The notes beneath the pieces are model-generated. The model was not told the origin of the DNA. It did no database searches and was given only the letters and a program-made list of their open reading frames with translations. The position numbers were made by a program, and so were the translations under genes. This document shows positions 18,489 to 28,567 of a stretch of 64,000 bases of DNA, one piece after another; position 1 is the stretch's first letter; each line of letters starts with the position of its first letter. This DNA is from Fidelibacterota bacterium (GTDB taxonomy: Bacteria; Fidelibacterota; UBA8477; JABMPR01): contig JABHBL010000022.1 in NCBI GenBank assembly GCA_018673925.1, forward strand, positions 186,001-250,000, written 5' to 3'.

Positions 18489-21400
18489 TAAGTAAATTTT
18501 AGCCTCCCGTTCAACTCCACGTCTCGATTCTGGTTAATTTTTGTTGTTACAGATACATTCTTACTGATTTGATACTCAAATCCAAAATCGTAGTCTGTTT
18601 CACCATCGGTAGGCTGGATGGCTCCTTCATACGTAATCATTAAATTCTTTGACAACCTCTGCCCAAGACGCAATCTCGCATTAGCAGTAGAATCAGCTGC
18701 AAAATCTACACCCACAAGATCAAGACCAATATATTCACGACCCAGTTTTGATAGCTGTTTTTCTACAAACTGTATGCTAAGATTTTCAACTGGATCAAGT
18801 GCCGATTCATCTAAACTAATATCCACTAAAGTTTTATTCAATGTAAGATAAGACAGCACATCACTCTGAGTTAGTTTGGTATCTTCAGCCTTAATTACCA
18901 GCTCTGGTTCGTCAAGATCACCACTCAAAATGAGCTGAACCCTTTCACCTTCAATATCAATTTCAGCTTCCATATTAATTTGGGGGTTAAAATCTACTGA
19001 ATTAAAGATGATTTCCCCTGATAGAAGATCTAGCTCATTACCAACATAAAAGAATTTTCCACCCTCAAGCACAGTAAGCGTGCCAGTAAAACGCATGATA
19101 TCATCACCGTAATCCAACAACCACAATTCACCCTCGAACTCCGCCTCCATCTGATCATTGGAGATAAGCAGGTCACTGGCAAATTGAGTGTTTAAATTGT
19201 ATTTAAACAAACTACTATCAGTTCTGCTGACTATTTCTTCGTAGGAGGTTTCAGATTCGAAATTGGCATAATATCCTGCTCGAAGAACAGGAATGATGGC
19301 TTCAACATTTAATGTGTCCTGACCATCAAAGGTTAAATCAGCATCAGCGATGGCTTCTATGAGTCCATCTGTGCTTCGATAATAGACCTCATTGGCTTTT
19401 AACTGAATATCAAAACGCGGTTCAAAGAACGATGTCAGATCAAGTCCACCTGTTGCCGTCACTTCTCCAGCATAAGTTTCAGTGGCATTGACCCCAATTA
19501 AATCTCCTGCCTTTTCGGCCATCCAACCCACAGCACCCTGTGTGTTCAAGTTTGAACCCTCAGAAAAATTCATTCGCCCAGAGAAATGATCAATTGTCAG
19601 GGTATTATCAAGTACTGTAATTTCTGAATGAATGTCAGTAATAGGATTACCAAGCAATGAGATTTCCAGACTGGCATTATGACCTCTTATCTTACCATTT
19701 CTTATTGGACTAGCCATAGGTCCAGTAAATCCAAGTGTGCCGATAAAATCACCTTGAATAGCATCAATAGAGGTGATATATGATGACAAAAATGGCATTT
19801 CATTGAGATTAAACTCAAACTCAAGACCCATATCCCGCGAGTCAACTGATAGCCGATCTTCGGCTATCAGATCAAGAGAAACAGGCATGAATCCCGTTCC
19901 AGAACCGTAACCCCAATTACTGACCATGGAAAGCGTATCAAAAGTAAGGAGATTCCCTTCATAGGTTAATTCTGAATAACCCTGAGAAAATTTAAGGGTG
20001 TCAAATGCAGCGTTGGAGAGCGATAGCTGTGCATCCAGTTTTGTATCAAAGGGTGTCCCGCGAATGGATAAGGAGCCTGTCGCACGTCCTGAAATCGGCA
20101 TACCTACAATGGATGTAAAATTCAGATCCCTTAGTCGATAGTTATCGGTAACGATGGAGAAGGATTGGGGCATATCACCAATCTCTTCACCTTTGACTTT
20201 ATACCCCCATGGTAACTTACCAACCAGGTTCAATGAACCGCCAGCCGTAAATGCATCAACGTTGTTGCTGACGACTTCGGAACTGGTGAGTCTCAGGTCT
20301 ACGTTAGCAGAGTCGCTTGGATAACCGTGTGTGACACCATTTTTCAAAATAAGTTTCGCATCAATGATTGGATCAAACAGGTTTCCACTAATGGCTGCTG
20401 ACCCAGATGCAATCCCACTATAATCAACTTTTACTCTAAAGAAATCCAGAACCCTGGCAACATCTATTAGCTCAAACTCTGTGTTCAAGGCAAAACCATC
20501 TTGATCTGAAAAGGTACCTTCAAGAGAAATCCCACCATTATTAAAAGTAACAACACTTGATGGTAGTTGGAAAATTCCTTGAGGATTGCTCCTGACAATA
20601 ACGGTGTCCGCAATTTTAAGCTGATTCTCACCCTGAATCATGTTCAGTTTATTAAGAATGATATTTTTGTTATCATAGCCACCGCTGATGGATACCATGT
20701 TTTTGATGCCCTGTAGGTGCATATCTTCAAGGAAGTAGCCATCCTCCGATATATTTCCCAGAATGGTGTAGGATTGGAGACTATCTCTAAACAGGAAGCC
20801 GCTCTCTCCCATAAGGGCAATATCCCCAGTTAATCTTTTTTCATTTAAGGAAAGGTCAATTTTTCCGTCACCAGTCAGTGTAAGCTTGTTATCATAAGAA
20901 AGACTCTCGGGCATAAGATCTGCTCGTATCCGTGGCTGGTCAACGTTACCAGTGATCTTAAATTGACTTGAAATATCACCGCTAATCTTGTTGGGTATTC
21001 CAAAAGCGTCAAGAAATGAAAAATCAGAGAAACCTATGGATCCGTCTAAATTGAGATCATCTGGAGATAGTTTTCCATTAAAGTTTAACCAGTTGTTGTC
21101 CTGGGTTACAAGTCCTGTGAATACATCAATCCCATTTTGCTCTGAATAGGTAAAGTCTGATTCAAAAGTATCAAAATGCAGATTATTCAGCACAAATGAT
21201 TCAAGAATAACCCCTACAACATATTCACCCGTTGTGCCTCGAATAGAGACTTTTCCAATGGGCTCAGAAATGCGAAATTCTGGTATGTCAAGAAGCTGTC
21301 CTATATCAAATCGGAAAAAGTTAATGTTTGCATTTTCATATCCATCAGCTGACCTATGAGCATTGATTCTGACATTTTCTAACTCCGTGCCCAGGGATAA

Positions 21401-22309
21401 GTCAAATTGCTGGGTTACTGGATTAGATTCGAGTTGGTGTAGGTTAAATGGTATATCAAAACCATTTAGTTGGAATGAACCGCTCCCGAACAAGGCTAAA
21501 CTATCTTTGTTCCGATGTATATCTACATCATAGTTGACCCGCAAATCAGACAGGTAGCTTGGAATCGTAACATTCTCCAATGTGCTGGGGTCTAGATTAG
21601 TACCACGCATACTTAATGATACTTCATCTGAAGCATAGGCAACATCAAGTTTCATATTTTGTTTAGGAGTGTTTAGATCCAGATCACGAACCTTTATATC
21701 ACCATCTGCATCAATTCCAACTAAACCTTTTACAGTCAACGTATCCTTGGTAATTGAGGGAGCGATGGCTAGTGCAGAATGAATTTTGGTATCAACAAAT
21801 CCATCAATATACCATAAGGTGGAGTGGAGAGATGGTAGCACAATGGTCTCGGTTGAATCGCCACTTCCATATGATACTCGACCATGCTCAGCTTTTACAT
21901 TCTGTATAATTGTTGAGACTGATGATTTTTGATCTCCAGCCATTTTTGTAATTGATGGAGTATTTTCAGCTTGTATAGAATAGCCATCAATAAAGAGGTT
22001 TTGCAGGGTGAGCTCCTTTGTGGACCAGTCCCAATCCCAGCCTAGTAAGGAAATTTCATCAGCAGTTAGAAGCGAATTTCCAGTTAGATCGACTTTGATC
22101 AATAACTGATGAAGACCCAATGATTTTCTAAGAAGACCCCCTTGAACATCACCACTCATGGATATGCCAGTTGGAAACAGGATGTACTTGTTGAGTGAGT
22201 TTACTATGATGTTAGAGAATAAATGTGTCTGGAAGAGAATAAGGTATATAAGGATGCTAATTGTAGTTAGCAATCCTCCTCCTATCCATTGTGCTACTCT
22301 TCTTTTCAC
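18485..22309 (-). CDS. tamB: translocation and assembly module protein TamB
   Basis: A 1274-residue protein. It has an N-terminal membrane anchor (GGLLTTISILIYLILFQTHLF, about 11-31), a very long beta-rich AsmA-like body, and a C-terminal DUF490/TamB domain of about 300 residues with FTGTLTVLEGGKFFYVGNELDLLSGEIIFN-type and LSYLTLNKTL sections. It spans the periplasm as a hydrophobic groove linking the inner membrane to TamA. Length is typical (E. coli TamB is 1259 residues). Gene order is tamB-tamA, opposite to E. coli. About 230 bases separate it from dnaK, including the dnaK terminator. Confidence 0.9.
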   Translation of the reverse strand: MKRRVAQWIGGGLLTTISILIYLILFQTHLFSNIIVNSLNKYILFPTGISMSGDVQGGLLRKSLGLHQLLIKVDLTGNSLLTADEISLLGWDWDWSTKELTLQNLFIDGYSIQAENTPSITKMAGDQKSSVSTIIQNVKAEHGRVSYGSGDSTETIVLPSLHSTLWYIDGFVDTKIHSALAIAPSITKDTLTVKGLVGIDADGDIKVRDLDLNTPKQNMKLDVAYASDEVSLSMRGTNLDPSTLENVTIPSYLSDLRVNYDVDIHRNKDSLALFGSGSFQLNGFDIPFNLHQLESNPVTQQFDLSLGTELENVRINAHRSADGYENANINFFRFDIGQLLDIPEFRISEPIGKVSIRGTTGEYVVGVILESFVLNNLHFDTFESDFTYSEQNGIDVFTGLVTQDNNWLNFNGKLSPDDLNLDGSIGFSDFSFLDAFGIPNKISGDISSQFKITGNVDQPRIRADLMPESLSYDNKLTLTGDGKIDLSLNEKRLTGDIALMGESGFLFRDSLQSYTILGNISEDGYFLEDMHLQGIKNMVSISGGYDNKNIILNKLNMIQGENQLKIADTVIVRSNPQGIFQLPSSVVTFNNGGISLEGTFSDQDGFALNTEFELIDVARVLDFFRVKVDYSGIASGSAAISGNLFDPIIDAKLILKNGVTHGYPSDSANVDLRLTSSEVVSNNVDAFTAGGSLNLVGKLPWGYKVKGEEIGDMPQSFSIVTDNYRLRDLNFTSIVGMPISGRATGSLSIRGTPFDTKLDAQLSLSNAAFDTLKFSQGYSELTYEGNLLTFDTLSMVSNWGYGSGTGFMPVSLDLIAEDRLSVDSRDMGLEFEFNLNEMPFLSSYITSIDAIQGDFIGTLGFTGPMASPIRNGKIRGHNASLEISLLGNPITDIHSEITVLDNTLTIDHFSGRMNFSEGSNLNTQGAVGWMAEKAGDLIGVNATETYAGEVTATGGLDLTSFFEPRFDIQLKANEVYYRSTDGLIEAIADADLTFDGQDTLNVEAIIPVLRAGYYANFESETSYEEIVSRTDSSLFKYNLNTQFASDLLISNDQMEAEFEGELWLLDYGDDIMRFTGTLTVLEGGKFFYVGNELDLLSGEIIFNSVDFNPQINMEAEIDIEGERVQLILSGDLDEPELVIKAEDTKLTQSDVLSYLTLNKTLVDISLDESALDPVENLSIQFVEKQLSKLGREYIGLDLVGVDFAADSTANARLRLGQRLSKNLMITYEGAIQPTDGETDYDFGFEYQISKNVSVTTKINQNRDVELNGRLKFTY

Positions 22310-22450
22310 CTACTCATCTGCCCTTTCAATTGGCCTTGAATTTATAGAGGTTTTTCCATATTTCTACCACTTAGAACCAGAATGGTTCACCATTTTACAT
22401 CAAGTATTTAAGGGAAAAGCAGCGTAATATCCTGCATATCAATCCGCAGA

Positions 22451-22500
22451 TAAAAGAAAATGACCAGAATAACGCAGGGTCATCTGATCATTTTCCTTTA
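22451..22500 (-). terminator. probable intrinsic terminator of dnaK
   Basis: On the minus strand GAAAATGA (22488-22495) pairs with TCATTTTC (22456-22463), with an inner ATGACC/GGTCAT alternative, followed by TTTTA. It lies about 40-90 bases beyond the dnaK stop. The loop is large, so this is a moderate call. Confidence 0.5.
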
Positions 22501-22538
22501 TACAATTGATGTCGGAGCAGTTGCCCCGCATCATTTAC

Positions 22539-24458
22539 TTACTCTTTTGGTTCGGCGTCATCCACAACTTCAAAGTCGGCTTCTTCAACTTCTTCATCAC
22601 TGGAAGCTTTACCACCGGCTTGGTCAGCACCTTCAGCGTCAGGTTGATCAGCGTCATCCTTGACAGCTTCATACATGGAGCCAGAAGCCTGATTCCATAT
22701 CTCGGTAAGTGCAGCGATAGCTTTATCGATGGCAACCTTATCAGAACCACTATTAACGGATTTTAATGCTTCCACCTTTTCCTCAATCATGGCGCGCATT
22801 TCACCTGGGACTTTGTCTCCATACTCTTTCAAGTTTTTCTCAGTAGAGTAAATCATAGCGTCTGCCTGATTTCTTGTATCAATGAGTTCTCTTGCTTTGG
22901 TATCTTCTTCAGCATGCTTTTCAGCATCATTGATCATATCTTCTTTCTCAGCATCACTCAAACCACTTGATGCCTCAATACGAATCGATTGCTCTTTACC
23001 AGAGGCCTTATCTTTAGCAGATACGTGCATGATGCCATTGGCATCAATATCGAAGGTAACCTCAATCTGTGGCATACCGCGTGGAGCTGGTGGAATACCA
23101 TCAAGAATAAAGCGACCCATTGATTTATTATCGGCTGCCATCTGGCGTTCACCCTGGAGAATGTGAATTTCTACCTGGGTTTGATTGTCAGCAGCAGTTG
23201 AGAAAGTCTCACTTTTCTTGGTTGGGATTGTCGTATTTCTCTCGATGAGCCGGGTACAAACGCCGCCAAGAGTTTCAATACCAACTGAGAGTGGAGTTAC
23301 ATCAAGCAATAGAACATCAGATACAGTACCAGAAAGTACACCACCCTGGATGGCAGCCCCCATGGCAACTACTTCATCAGGATTTACTCCTCGATTGGGT
23401 TCTCTTCCAAAGATTTCCTGTACGATTTCCTGGACCTTAGGAATACGAGTAGATCCACCAACAAGAATAACTTCGTTGATTTCACTAGCCGCTAAGCCAG
23501 CATCTTTGATGGCATTTAAACAAGGCTGCTCTAGTCGCTTGAAGAGATCTTCTGTTAAGCTTTCAAACTTGGCACGGGTAAGTGTTAGCACAAGGTGCTT
23601 TGGACCAGTTTGATCTGCTGTGATATATGGCAAGTTGATCTCGGTAGAGCTAGTACTTGAAAGCTCAACTTTGGCCTTCTCAGCAGCTTCTTTAAGCCTC
23701 TGCATACCCATGGCATCTTTAGAGAGATCAATACCTTCAGATTTTTTAAACTCACTCACAAGCCATTCAATAATGGCCTGATCCCAATCGTCACCACCAA
23801 GGTGTGTATCACCATTAGTAGATTTTACTTCGAAAACTCCATCACCTAGTTCAAGTACGGAGACATCAAAAGTTCCACCACCAAGGTCAAAGACTGCGAT
23901 GGTCTCATCATTCTTTTTATCCAGTCCATAAGCCAAAGCAGCTGCAGTTGGTTCGTTGATAATGCGAAGCACATTCAAACCAGCGATTTTTCCAGCATCT
24001 TTAGTAGCCTGACGCTGGGAATCATTAAAATATGCAGGAACTGTAACTACGGCATCATCAACTTTTTCACCAAGATATTCTTCAGCAGTCTGTTTCATCT
24101 TCTGAAGTACCATGGCTGAAATTTCTGGTGGTGAGTAGGAGTCATCTCCTACCTGTACCTGGCTGCGACCGCCTGGCCCACTTATAATTTTATATGGAAC
24201 TTCTTCGATCTCGCGTTCAACTTCACTGAACTTTCGACCCATAAATCTTTTTACTGAATAGATTGTATTTGTAGGATTGGTAATGGCCTGTCGTTTGGCA
24301 GGCTGTCCTACTAGCCGATTCCCCTCTTTTGTAAATGCAACAACGGAAGGAGTAGTTCTCCCTCCTTCAGCGTTCGTAATGACAACTGAGTCTTTCCCCT
24401 CAATTACGGATACGCAAGAATTTGTGGTACCTAAATCGATACCAATAACTTTACCCAT
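22539..24458 (-). CDS. dnaK: molecular chaperone DnaK (Hsp70)
   Basis: A 639-residue Hsp70 of standard length. ATPase domain: [14 protein letters not shown] (4-17), [20 protein letters not shown], the nucleotide loop [14 protein letters not shown] and [13 protein letters not shown]. Linker and substrate domain: [19 protein letters not shown] followed by the beta sandwich. The acidic C-terminal tail ends [17 protein letters not shown], a variant of the usual EEVDD-like tail. It refolds and protects proteins in the cytoplasm with DnaJ and GrpE, which are not in this window. It is monocistronic, with its own promoter at 24495-24523; I do not see a CIRCE element upstream. Confidence 0.98.
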   Translation of the reverse strand: MGKVIGIDLGTTNSCVSVIEGKDSVVITNAEGGRTTPSVVAFTKEGNRLVGQPAKRQAITNPTNTIYSVKRFMGRKFSEVEREIEEVPYKIISGPGGRSQVQVGDDSYSPPEISAMVLQKMKQTAEEYLGEKVDDAVVTVPAYFNDSQRQATKDAGKIAGLNVLRIINEPTAAALAYGLDKKNDETIAVFDLGGGTFDVSVLELGDGVFEVKSTNGDTHLGGDDWDQAIIEWLVSEFKKSEGIDLSKDAMGMQRLKEAAEKAKVELSSTSSTEINLPYITADQTGPKHLVLTLTRAKFESLTEDLFKRLEQPCLNAIKDAGLAASEINEVILVGGSTRIPKVQEIVQEIFGREPNRGVNPDEVVAMGAAIQGGVLSGTVSDVLLLDVTPLSVGIETLGGVCTRLIERNTTIPTKKSETFSTAADNQTQVEIHILQGERQMAADNKSMGRFILDGIPPAPRGMPQIEVTFDIDANGIMHVSAKDKASGKEQSIRIEASSGLSDAEKEDMINDAEKHAEEDTKARELIDTRNQADAMIYSTEKNLKEYGDKVPGEMRAMIEEKVEALKSVNSGSDKVAIDKAIAALTEIWNQASGSMYEAVKDDADQPDAEGADQAGGKASSDEEVEEADFEVVDDAEPKE

Positions 24459-24494
24459 TTTTCACCTCGATTATATGTTCTCTAATATTTGCTT

Positions 24495-24523
24495 TGTATA
24501 TCATAGCGCAACTACAATGACAA
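24495..24523 (-). promoter_or_regulatory. sigma70-type promoter of dnaK
   Basis: On the minus strand TTGTCA (24518-24523) and TATACA (24495-24500) are separated by exactly 17 bases, close to the TTGACA/TATAAT consensus. Transcription would begin near 24488, leaving a leader of about 30 bases with GAGGTG before the ATG. The classical rather than Bacteroidetes-type (TTTG/TANNTTTG) hexamers are informative for the lineage. Confidence 0.65.
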
Positions 24524-24570
24524 GTCCTGTGCCAATAGCTGATATATGCCATATAGGCGTATTATTGTAT

Positions 24571-24597
24571 ATATATATGCCGATATAGCATATATAT
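24571..24597. repeat. AT-rich perfect inverted repeat between nadE and dnaK
   Basis: ATATATATGC and GCATATATAT form 10-base perfect arms around a 7-base loop (CGATATA), about 20 bases beyond the nadE stop. There is no clear T-run on the minus strand, so it could be a weak terminator, a transcript-stabilising hairpin or a bent promoter-proximal element of dnaK. Confidence 0.5.
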
Positions 24598-24616
24598 TTA
24601 GCCCGGATTGATAATA

Positions 24617-26260
24617 TTATTTGTCTTGACGGTAGTGGTTCACAATTGGCATACGACGACCAATACCAAAAGCTTTTGATGAAACGCGTATTCCTGGGGG
24701 CATTTGTTGCCGTTTATATTCATTAATACGCACTTTGTGGAGGAGATCTTTTACTAACTCTTCATCCCAGCCCTTGGCTACAAGAGTCGCAAGGTCAGAA
24801 TGTTCTTCAATAATGGCATTTACGAGGGGTCCCACTACCTCATAGTCAAAGGGGTCGACCTGGTTGTCACGAAGTTCGGCACTGGGCTCTTTAATAATAG
24901 TATTTTCGGGAATCATTTCCCCATCATTGATTTGATTGTAGTAATTAGCAAGTCTGTAAACCATACGTTTCCCGATATCGCTTATGACAGCCAAGCCCCC
25001 AGACATATCACCATAAAGTGTGCAATATCCCAGAGCAATTTCAGTCTTGTTCCCGGTTGTGAGCAGTAAGCTACCATCCTTATTAGAGAAGCTCATCAGG
25101 ATGTTTCCGCGAATTCTAGCCTGTAAGTTTTCCTCAGGAAGTCCGCTAATAGGTGCACCAAGGGTTTGAGAGTAGGTATTCTGAAATCCGTCGAAAATGG
25201 TGCCAATAGGCACATTCAGATATTTCATGCCAAGATTAGCTGCTAGCACCTCTGCGTCTGTGACACTGTGATCAGAGGAATATTTGGATGGCATGGCGAT
25301 GCCGAGAACATTATCAGCTCCCAGTGCCTCTACAGCAATAGCTGCGGTCACGGCAGAATCAATGCCACCGGATAAGCCCAATACTGCCTTGGCGTGCCCC
25401 GTTTTGGCAAAGTAATCATGTACACCAAGCACCAATCCTTTGAAAACCTGTTCTTCTTTTGAAATAATCGGCAATTTTTCCGAAGTATTTGCATCTGCGG
25501 ATGCTGGGAGGATTACCTCAGATATACTTTTGGTAAACTGAGGGCTAACATGCACCCAGTCGCCATTTTCATCTGCAACCATTGACATCCCATCAAATAC
25601 AAGTTGATCCTGACCCCCGACTAAATTTACATAAATAAATGGTTTATTATATTTCTCTATCTTATTGACTATCAGCCTACTACGTTCAATATACTTATTG
25701 GTTACGAAGGGCGAAGCAGAGAGGTTAATGAAGAGATCAACACCCTGGTCACCTAGAATATCACAAATCTTATAATCAATATTTTCATCCCATAGATCTT
25801 CGCAAATATGAATCCCCAGACGCAGTGTCTCACCATTTCTGAACGTAATAGTTACGGGCTTATTATCACGGCCAGGTTTGAAATAGCGCCATTCATCAAA
25901 GACATCATAGGTGGGTAGCAACGATTTATGAACCCATTGAATAAGTTTCCCATGCTGAAGGGCGGCCACACCGTTGTAGGTATCGGTCCCATCATAATGA
26001 ATCGCACCAATAAGGGTCAGCATTTCACCTGATGCTGCAGCTAGATTGTCCACCATCTTTTGATTTTCGAGGACAAAATGTTTTTCAAGGATGAGATCCT
26101 GTGGTGGATAGCCTGGTATAAACATTTCAGGAAAGACCAATAGATCCTTCCCCTCAGCTTCCGCCTTTTCCATGATAGACAAAGCCTGATCTGTATTGGC
26201 CTGTATCGCACCTACAGTTGGATTGACCTGGGCGATAACTAATTTTAGATCCTTCTTCAT
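24617..26260 (-). CDS. nadE: glutamine-dependent NAD+ synthetase
   Basis: A 547-residue two-domain enzyme that amidates nicotinic acid adenine dinucleotide to NAD. The N-terminal nitrilase-like glutaminase has the Glu-Lys-Cys triad in FPEMFIPGYPP, VHKSLLPTYDVFDE and GIHICEDLWDE. The C-terminal synthetase has the P-loop LGLSGGIDSAVTAA and LTTGNKTEIALGYCTLYGDMSGG. I take the ATG at 26258-26260, overlapping the preceding gene's stop as TGATG, rather than the in-frame TTG just before it; GGGAG lies about 10 bases upstream. It is the last gene of the uvrB-asnS operon. Confidence 0.96.
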   Translation of the reverse strand: MKKDLKLVIAQVNPTVGAIQANTDQALSIMEKAEAEGKDLLVFPEMFIPGYPPQDLILEKHFVLENQKMVDNLAAASGEMLTLIGAIHYDGTDTYNGVAALQHGKLIQWVHKSLLPTYDVFDEWRYFKPGRDNKPVTITFRNGETLRLGIHICEDLWDENIDYKICDILGDQGVDLFINLSASPFVTNKYIERSRLIVNKIEKYNKPFIYVNLVGGQDQLVFDGMSMVADENGDWVHVSPQFTKSISEVILPASADANTSEKLPIISKEEQVFKGLVLGVHDYFAKTGHAKAVLGLSGGIDSAVTAAIAVEALGADNVLGIAMPSKYSSDHSVTDAEVLAANLGMKYLNVPIGTIFDGFQNTYSQTLGAPISGLPEENLQARIRGNILMSFSNKDGSLLLTTGNKTEIALGYCTLYGDMSGGLAVISDIGKRMVYRLANYYNQINDGEMIPENTIIKEPSAELRDNQVDPFDYEVVGPLVNAIIEEHSDLATLVAKGWDEELVKDLLHKVRINEYKRQQMPPGIRVSSKAFGIGRRMPIVNHYRQDK

Positions 26261-26733
26261 CAATCTGCATCTCCCATCAATTCGAAAATTCTTTTTACGG
26301 CTAGTTCAGGAGTTTGGACAGATTCTAATCCTTTGATATCCCAGGATTTATAACCGACGACGGGTTTACCATATCCCAGGGTATAGGCAATCTCAGATAA
26401 TGTACCATATGCACCCTCAACAGCAATGGCAGCATGTACAGACCTGATGATGATGGCATTTCTCAAGTCTCCCATACCCGTCATTATAGGAACGTCTATG
26501 AAATCATTCGCATCAAGCCCATCTGAATCTTTGAGAATACCTACGACAATCCCATCAGCTGCTTTAGCACCTCTACTGGCTGCCTCCATGATACCCAAAC
26601 CACCCCCTGTATAAACAATAGCTCCATTCTCAGCGAGAAGTTTGCCTGTATCATGGGCGAATTGGATGCCAGCAGGACTTGCGTCTCTTGCTCCAATAAT
26701 GGCAATTCGTTTACCTGATGCGGGTTTACTCAT
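26260..26733 (-). CDS. TIGR00725 (LOG-like Rossmann) family protein
   Basis: A 157-residue Rossmann-fold protein. Motifs: [40 protein letters not shown] and [26 protein letters not shown]-like segments. It resembles the lysine-decarboxylase-like (LOG) superfamily, but the cytokinin-activating PGGxGTxxE is replaced by EGAYGTLSE, which fits the TIGR00725 subgroup of unknown function. The start is set at 26733, where ATGA overlaps the asnS stop; the longer frame from 26796 would run deep into asnS. It sits between asnS and nadE and is coupled to both. Confidence 0.85.
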   Translation of the reverse strand: MSKPASGKRIAIIGARDASPAGIQFAHDTGKLLAENGAIVYTGGGLGIMEAASRGAKAADGIVVGILKDSDGLDANDFIDVPIMTGMGDLRNAIIIRSVHAAIAVEGAYGTLSEIAYTLGYGKPVVGYKSWDIKGLESVQTPELAVKRIFELMGDAD

Positions 26734-28052
26734 GGGTTTAAACGTGAAATGGTCCTTGGAAAGGGAATGGTTTCGCGAATATGCTGTAAACCGCATAGCC
26801 AGGAAACAACCCTTTCAACACCCAATCCGAAACCAGAATGAGGAAAAGAACCATATCGACGAAGATCCAGATACCAACTGTAATCCTCCTCTGTGGCTCC
26901 ATCTTCCTTAATTCGGCCAACCAAGGCTTCTATATCATCTTCACGTTGTGATCCACCAATGATTTCTCCGTATCCTTCAGGTGCCAACATATCCAGTGCC
27001 ATGGCTTGTTTATCGTTCTCGGGATCACGTTTCATATAAAATGCCTTTATAGCTGATGGATAACGATGCACCATAACAGGGCTATCAAATTGACTCGATA
27101 TAATGGTCTCATCACCACCACCGAAATCATCACCCCATTTAAATTCAACACCATTGTCATTCAAAATCTTGACTGCATCTGTATATGATATGCGAGGAAA
27201 TGGCTTCTGAATGGCTTCTAATTTAGAAATGTCTCGCTCAAGCGTCTCCAACTCAGCTCTACGATGCTCCAAAACTTGTGAAACGATGTAGGAAACAAAA
27301 TCTTCTGCGACGTCCATGTTCATATCCAGGTCGTAGTAGGCCATTTCGGGCTCTACCATCCAGAATTCGGTGAGGTGACGGCGTGTTTTCGATTTTTCTG
27401 CTCTGAAAGTTGGACCAAAGCAATAGATTTTACCAAAAGCAGCCGCACCAGCTTCACCATAGAGTTGTCCACTTTGAGTTAAGAAGGCTTTCTCTCCAAA
27501 ATATTCAGTCTCGAACAGCGTGGAGGTACCTTCGGTGGCAGCCTTCTGGAAAATGGGTGTGTCGACCAGAGTAAAATCACGATCATCAAAGTAGTCTCTG
27601 ATAGCTTTTACTATAGTGTGGCGAATGCGGATAATCGCATGTTGTCTTTTGGAGCGCAGCCATAGATGACGATTGTCCATCAAATAGTCAGTTCCATGCT
27701 CTTTCTTTGATATGGGGTACTCATCGGCCACAGCTACAAGCTCCATGGATTGAACAAGCATTTCATAACCACCTGGAGACCTTGGTTCCTCTTTCACTTC
27801 CCCAGTGACAATGACTGATGATTCTTGCGTAATCATAGTTTTTATATCAAAGGAAGCTTCATCGGCGTCAAATTTGGTCACTACGCATTGCATGATGCCT
27901 GTACCATCTCTAAGCAGGAGGAACCAGATTTTGCCACCCTTACGGACGTTATAAGCCCATCCTTTAAGTGTAACAGTCTCCCCTACGAAATCTTTTGCAT
28001 TTTGTATAAAGTGTTCTTGCATGTCTTTGCCTTGTTTTTCCATTACTACCAT
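26730..28052 (-). CDS. asnS: asparaginyl-tRNA synthetase
   Basis: A class IIb synthetase of up to 440 residues that charges tRNA-Asn in the cytoplasm. The N-terminal OB fold ([27 protein letters not shown]) binds the anticodon. Catalytic motifs: motif 2 in [20 protein letters not shown], with [10 protein letters not shown] following, and motif 3 in [16 protein letters not shown]. The start is uncertain: ATGs at 28052 and 28043 and a later one at 28022 are all in frame. The first overlaps the lptE stop by 7 bases; GGAAG is better spaced for 28043. The stop overlaps the TIGR00725 gene (ATGA). Confidence 0.95.
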   Translation of the reverse strand: MVVMEKQGKDMQEHFIQNAKDFVGETVTLKGWAYNVRKGGKIWFLLLRDGTGIMQCVVTKFDADEASFDIKTMITQESSVIVTGEVKEEPRSPGGYEMLVQSMELVAVADEYPISKKEHGTDYLMDNRHLWLRSKRQHAIIRIRHTIVKAIRDYFDDRDFTLVDTPIFQKAATEGTSTLFETEYFGEKAFLTQSGQLYGEAGAAAFGKIYCFGPTFRAEKSKTRRHLTEFWMVEPEMAYYDLDMNMDVAEDFVSYIVSQVLEHRRAELETLERDISKLEAIQKPFPRISYTDAVKILNDNGVEFKWGDDFGGGDETIISSQFDSPVMVHRYPSAIKAFYMKRDPENDKQAMALDMLAPEGYGEIIGGSQREDDIEALVGRIKEDGATEEDYSWYLDLRRYGSFPHSGFGLGVERVVSWLCGLQHIRETIPFPRTISRLNP

Positions 28053-28567
28053 TCTTCCGTCATCGATTCAATAATAAAATCAATCAGTTTTTCAATCGTT
28101 TCAGTATACGCATCATCGCGTATGAGTTTTTCGGCGTCACTTCGATTGGCATTTTCGTCTTCACTAAAGTAGGTACCGAAAACCGTATAATTCTTTTTAA
28201 AAATCTCTGTCTCGCGAATGTGGTCATACCAGATCACCTCTCCGCGGAATTCAAGTCGATATTCTAAAATATTTTCGTTCTCATCAAAGCTATTAGGTTT
28301 ATCCGTGATACTGTTAATTTTGCCTTCTATATGAGAATCCGGGGTCTCTTTTGCTGAAAGAGAGAGTAATTGTTCGTTGAGCATTCTTTGTGTAAGTGCT
28401 TCTTCAATATCAGTCTCAACAGCAAATTCAGTGGTCAAATTCTTAAAGGTGACCAACTCCACATCGTGAAGATGGTCGGGAATACTCCCTTTGAATGAAT
28501 AGACTCCGCACCCAGCAAGGAAAACTGCTGAGATCAGAATCGGACTAATTTTCTTTAACAATTTCAT
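28046..28567 (-). CDS. lptE: LptE-like LPS assembly lipoprotein
   Basis: A 173-residue lipoprotein. Residues 1-19 are a lipoprotein signal ending LAGCGVYSF; the GCG-YSF start after the Cys is common in LptE-family proteins. The body includes [36 protein letters not shown] and [13 protein letters not shown], typical of the FCB LptE family. It should plug the LptD barrel and help deliver LPS to the outer surface; lptD is not in the window. It overlaps the upstream sigma54 activator by 23 bases and the downstream asnS by several bases, so it lies inside one operon. Confidence 0.85.
   Translation of the reverse strand: MKLLKKISPILISAVFLAGCGVYSFKGSIPDHLHDVELVTFKNLTTEFAVETDIEEALTQRMLNEQLLSLSAKETPDSHIEGKINSITDKPNSFDENENILEYRLEFRGEVIWYDHIRETEIFKKNYTVFGTYFSEDENANRSDAEKLIRDDAYTETIEKLIDFIIESMTEEW

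Noticed and set aside
23185-23613. 142-codon open frame on the plus strand
   Set aside because: Antisense to the conserved core of dnaK; a Ser/Thr-Pro-rich shadow typical of dnaK antisense frames.
26260-26733. Cytokinin-activating LOG enzyme
   Set aside because: The PGGxGTxxE motif is replaced by EGAYGTLSE, so the LOG phosphoribohydrolase function is not supported.
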